64,000 nt of DNA from Episyrphus balteatus (lineage: Eukaryota; Arthropoda; Insecta; Diptera; Syrphidae). The notes beneath the pieces were generated by a model. It searched no databases, had not been told where the DNA came from, and was given only the letters and a program-made list of their open reading frames with translations. Positions 61,679 to 64,000 of the stretch are shown in pieces. The translations under genes and the position numbers were made by a program. The stretch covers positions 15,107,545-15,171,544 of the forward strand of contig NC_079134.1 of the NCBI RefSeq assembly GCF_945859705.1, written 5' to 3'. Position 1 is the stretch's first letter. The number at the start of each line of letters is the position of its first letter.

Positions 61679-62202
61679 GGGTGCTTTCATAATTGCATGG
61701 TTGCTTTGTTTACATGCGGTCATTTGCGATCAGACTAATGTCAGAAAAACTATTTGCGCATGTATTTTACTTTGAATTTATGAACACTTTTTCTGATTTG
61801 GGTCTTTTGTCAAAAGTTTGAAGTTTCAATTCAGCCTCTTCTTCAAAATAAACTAATTCCATCCTTTAAGAAAAAAATCTGTTTTTTAAACATTTTTCCA
61901 AATGTTTACAAATTTATTATATGCAAGAAATTCGCGGCTATTTTTGTTATTTTGACTTGAATTTTGAATTTCCTTTCAAAATTTTGATAAAATTGAGAAA
62001 TAAAGGAAAGCTGTATCATTTTTTACGTCATTTTCCTTCTTTCTTCAAGTTAAATTCATTGCGCATGGGAATTTTTTCATTTGCACATTTGCGCTGCAAA
62101 TATTTGCGTTTTACATTTATGAACACCTGACATTTGTCATTTGCATTAGTGAAAGCTTTGCATTCGTCAGACTTGCGCAACCATGCATTTATGAAAGCAC
62201 CC
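61679..62202. mobile_element. Inverted-repeat element with GGGTGCTTTCATAA ends
   Basis: The ends GGGTGCTTTCATAATTGCAT and (right, read inward) GGGTGCTTTCATAAATGCAT continue with GGTTGC on both sides. TAT occurs directly outside both ends (61676-61678, 62203-62205), a possible 3-bp duplication. Interior arms share GAACAC and TTTGCG-type segments in inverted order. Non-coding, 524 bp. Confidence 0.8.
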
Positions 62203-62547
62203 TATCTCCTTTCATTTACATGATAATTCGATCCCTTGTAATCAGTGTAAGAAACTCTACAAAATATGAAGGTTTTCCCCGCGTATAACCTCTTCAGACT
62301 CTGAGTAAACATATGTGCACCTTTATTTTTGTTCTTATTGGAGCTTTTAGTGGTACTTAAAAACAGGGAACCCATCAAAAGATGAATCTTAAAACTAAAT
62401 CATTTATCCAAGTTTTATGTTTGAATGTCAAAGTTCAAAATTTTGTAAGAAAATCGCGATATCGAATTAGACCTTCTTGCGTTTTTTTGGAGAGTACAAA
62501 CAACAATTTTTTTTAACTATTTCAATAGTCATCCCGATATGTATTAA

Positions 62548-63878
62548 CAGTGGCGTAGCTACCGCTGTATCAGCTGTATCCATGTAACAGGGCCCCCGAG
62601 ATATAGGGGCCCTCAAAAAATTGAGTATTAAACATTTTTTGATTATGATAACCATTTTTTGTACATGTGCCTTTGGGATAGTTTTTTTTCCTTTGCATCT
62701 AGATCAACGAAACGAATGTAAAAATGTTAGTATGGATTTTTGTGTTTGAAAATATAGATCCTGTTTCCAAAGTCCTTCAACAAAATGACTTAGACACTTA
62801 GGGCCAGTTATACAAATATTAATTCCGTGGTTCAGCAACTTTTATCTTCTGAAATCGGTGGTAAAGTTGCGGATTAGCACTGTTTCAAGGTTTTCAAAAA
62901 TAAAAGCAGGAAAATAACGAAACGCTTTTTTGATGAGTTGGCAGAAGTAATTAAGTATAAGAATTTCAAATCCGGAATCGTGCTTTGAAGTCAACGTTTA
63001 CAATTGCCGCCTGGGAAATTTCGATGAGTTAAATTAAACAAGGATTTTAGAGCCTTCATGCTTCATGGTCTGAATAGTATGGACCTTAGAACCAGATAAA
63101 CTGTTTCCGTTTTCAAATGATGTAATAAAACAAGGATCAACAAAACTGGTAGAAAAGTAGAATAAATACTCTCCAGTTGTTTCTACGAGGAACAAGTTGC
63201 TTTAAAAATGTGCTTAAAATTATTCCATAAAAGAACTAGCTAAATTATTATGTCCCTTAATTTGGTGGATCCCTGTGAGTGGATCAAAGAAAAACTAATC
63301 TCGGATATTGAAGCTTGTTAATTGCTAATTTCTTGTCCAAAAATCAATTTCGTAGATCCTATGGTTAGTTTCATATTTCAATTTTAAGTTTAAAAAATGC
63401 ACTTCCAGTTTGCTCGGCCAGTGGAAATTTTTTTTGAAATACCTGCTGTTTTTAATTTTGTTGTTGTTAATAATAGCTTTCATGGTGCAAATCCACATTT
63501 TGTAGGTAGCTCAACTCTTTTTGAAATATTTAAGGTTTTATAAATAAAAGTAAGTTTTCAAAATACCAAAAAACGCAAAATTCTACAATTCTTTTTGCTG
63601 ATTTTGAAGTAACTTAGACAGAGATGAATCGCTTACATTCCAGATTTTGTAGAAAAATAATCATGCTTCAAAATCGAGACCCAAATGGAATGCTTTAACA
63701 ATTTGAGTCTGGGTAACTTTAAATTTCTGCAAAACAGCCCGTACAACTATACATAAATGCGTTTGAAAATTTTCCCTTTTTGAGCCAATGTTAAGGCTTA
63801 AGGCTGTGTTCAAGAAGATGGAGAGGGCCCCCAAAAAAATTTGGATACAGGGCCCCCAAAGGGCTAGCTACGCCACTG
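62548..63878. mobile_element. hAT MITE with CAGTGGCGTAGCTA termini
   Basis: Inverted ends CAGTGGCGTAGCTA (left) and CAGTGGCGTAGCTAGCCC (right, read inward) are flanked by an exact 8-bp repeat TGTATTAA (62540-62547, 63879-63886), the hAT signature. Both arms carry subterminal GGGCCCCC runs: ACAGGGCCCCC at about 62598 and GAGGGCCCCC/CAGGGCCCCC at about 63823 and 63849. The 1.33-kb interior has no long open frame and no recognisable transposase part. Confidence 0.9.
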
Positions 63879-63886
63879 TGTATTAA

Positions 63887-64000
63887 CTATTTTTTCTCTG
63901 AATTTATGTACCAAATTTCATTAGTTTGTATTCATAAATTTCTGAGTTATAGTCATTTAAAAAAAAGACGTAGGTATACAAAACTTTATTTATAAAAAAT
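63887..64000. other. AT-rich non-coding end of window
   Basis: Nothing recognised in the last 114 bases. Confidence 0.4.

Noticed and set aside
61921..62130. Frame within the 61679-62202 element as a transposase piece
   Set aside because: Only 69 residues, with no transposase motif and composition typical of AT-rich non-coding DNA.

Overview
The window is AT-rich eukaryotic DNA, most likely from an insect and probably a dipteran. This is inferred from the base composition, the dense poly-A/T and microsatellite tracts, and the mix of mobile elements (RTE-like and RNase H-bearing LINEs, hAT, piggyBac-like and Tc1/mariner-like short elements, foldback elements). There are no operons or bacterial signals. 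I found no confidently identifiable host protein-coding gene. The window therefore looks like intergenic DNA or one or more very large introns that have been repeatedly colonised by transposons. No tRNA, rRNA or CRISPR array was recognised.

Layout, 1-19 kb: a 1.06-kb palindromic foldback element (1635-2698); a small ORF with coding character and one predicted membrane helix (2990-3172); a non-autonomous hAT-type element (7355-9117) with an 8-bp target duplication, split by a second, near-perfect 1.07-kb palindrome (7627-8697); a 5'-truncated RTE-like LINE with a 14-bp target duplication (9751-10805); a decayed reverse transcriptase relic (about 13500-13760); a foldback element built of AATCCCG arrays with a 9-bp target duplication (16533-17119); and a 219-bp piggyBac-like MITE at TTAA (17860-18078).

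19-39 kb: a 2-kb hAT-like element (19873-21883) next to a stub of the 1635-2698 family; a foldback with a palindromic GCTTAAGTC-type motif array (24194-24903); a 307-bp hAT MITE (25096-25402); a GAGA-rich, less AT-rich zone with a possible secreted-protein ORF (about 27.1-28.6 kb); a Tc1-like MITE (33282-33825); two more inverted-repeat elements (34372-35217 and 36672-37408) with an array of TGTTGTTTTAACACTCA-like repeats around and between them; a possible solo LTR (37542-38376); and a second RT relic (about 38560-38960).

39-64 kb: a 1.2-kb foldback with repeated GGGACATAAGTCCCG palindromes (41882-43103); a 247-bp inverted-repeat element (46862-47108); a 2.9-kb 5'-truncated LINE with RT, RNase H and a C-terminal zinc motif, broken by one in-frame stop codon and flanked by a 10-bp target duplication (53193-56121); a hAT MITE (56891-57483) with termini like the one at 25096; an inverted-repeat element (61679-62202); and a hAT MITE at the right edge (62548-63878).

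The most unusual signal is a sharply bounded 24-bp sequence, GGGTCACTGTGG followed by YGTATGYGTAAC and then a T-rich run. It occurs at least nine times between 23 and 61 kb, in both orientations, outside every element delimited here. Its nature cannot be settled from this window: it could be a transposon terminus, the 3' end of a short Pol III repeat, or a protein-binding site.
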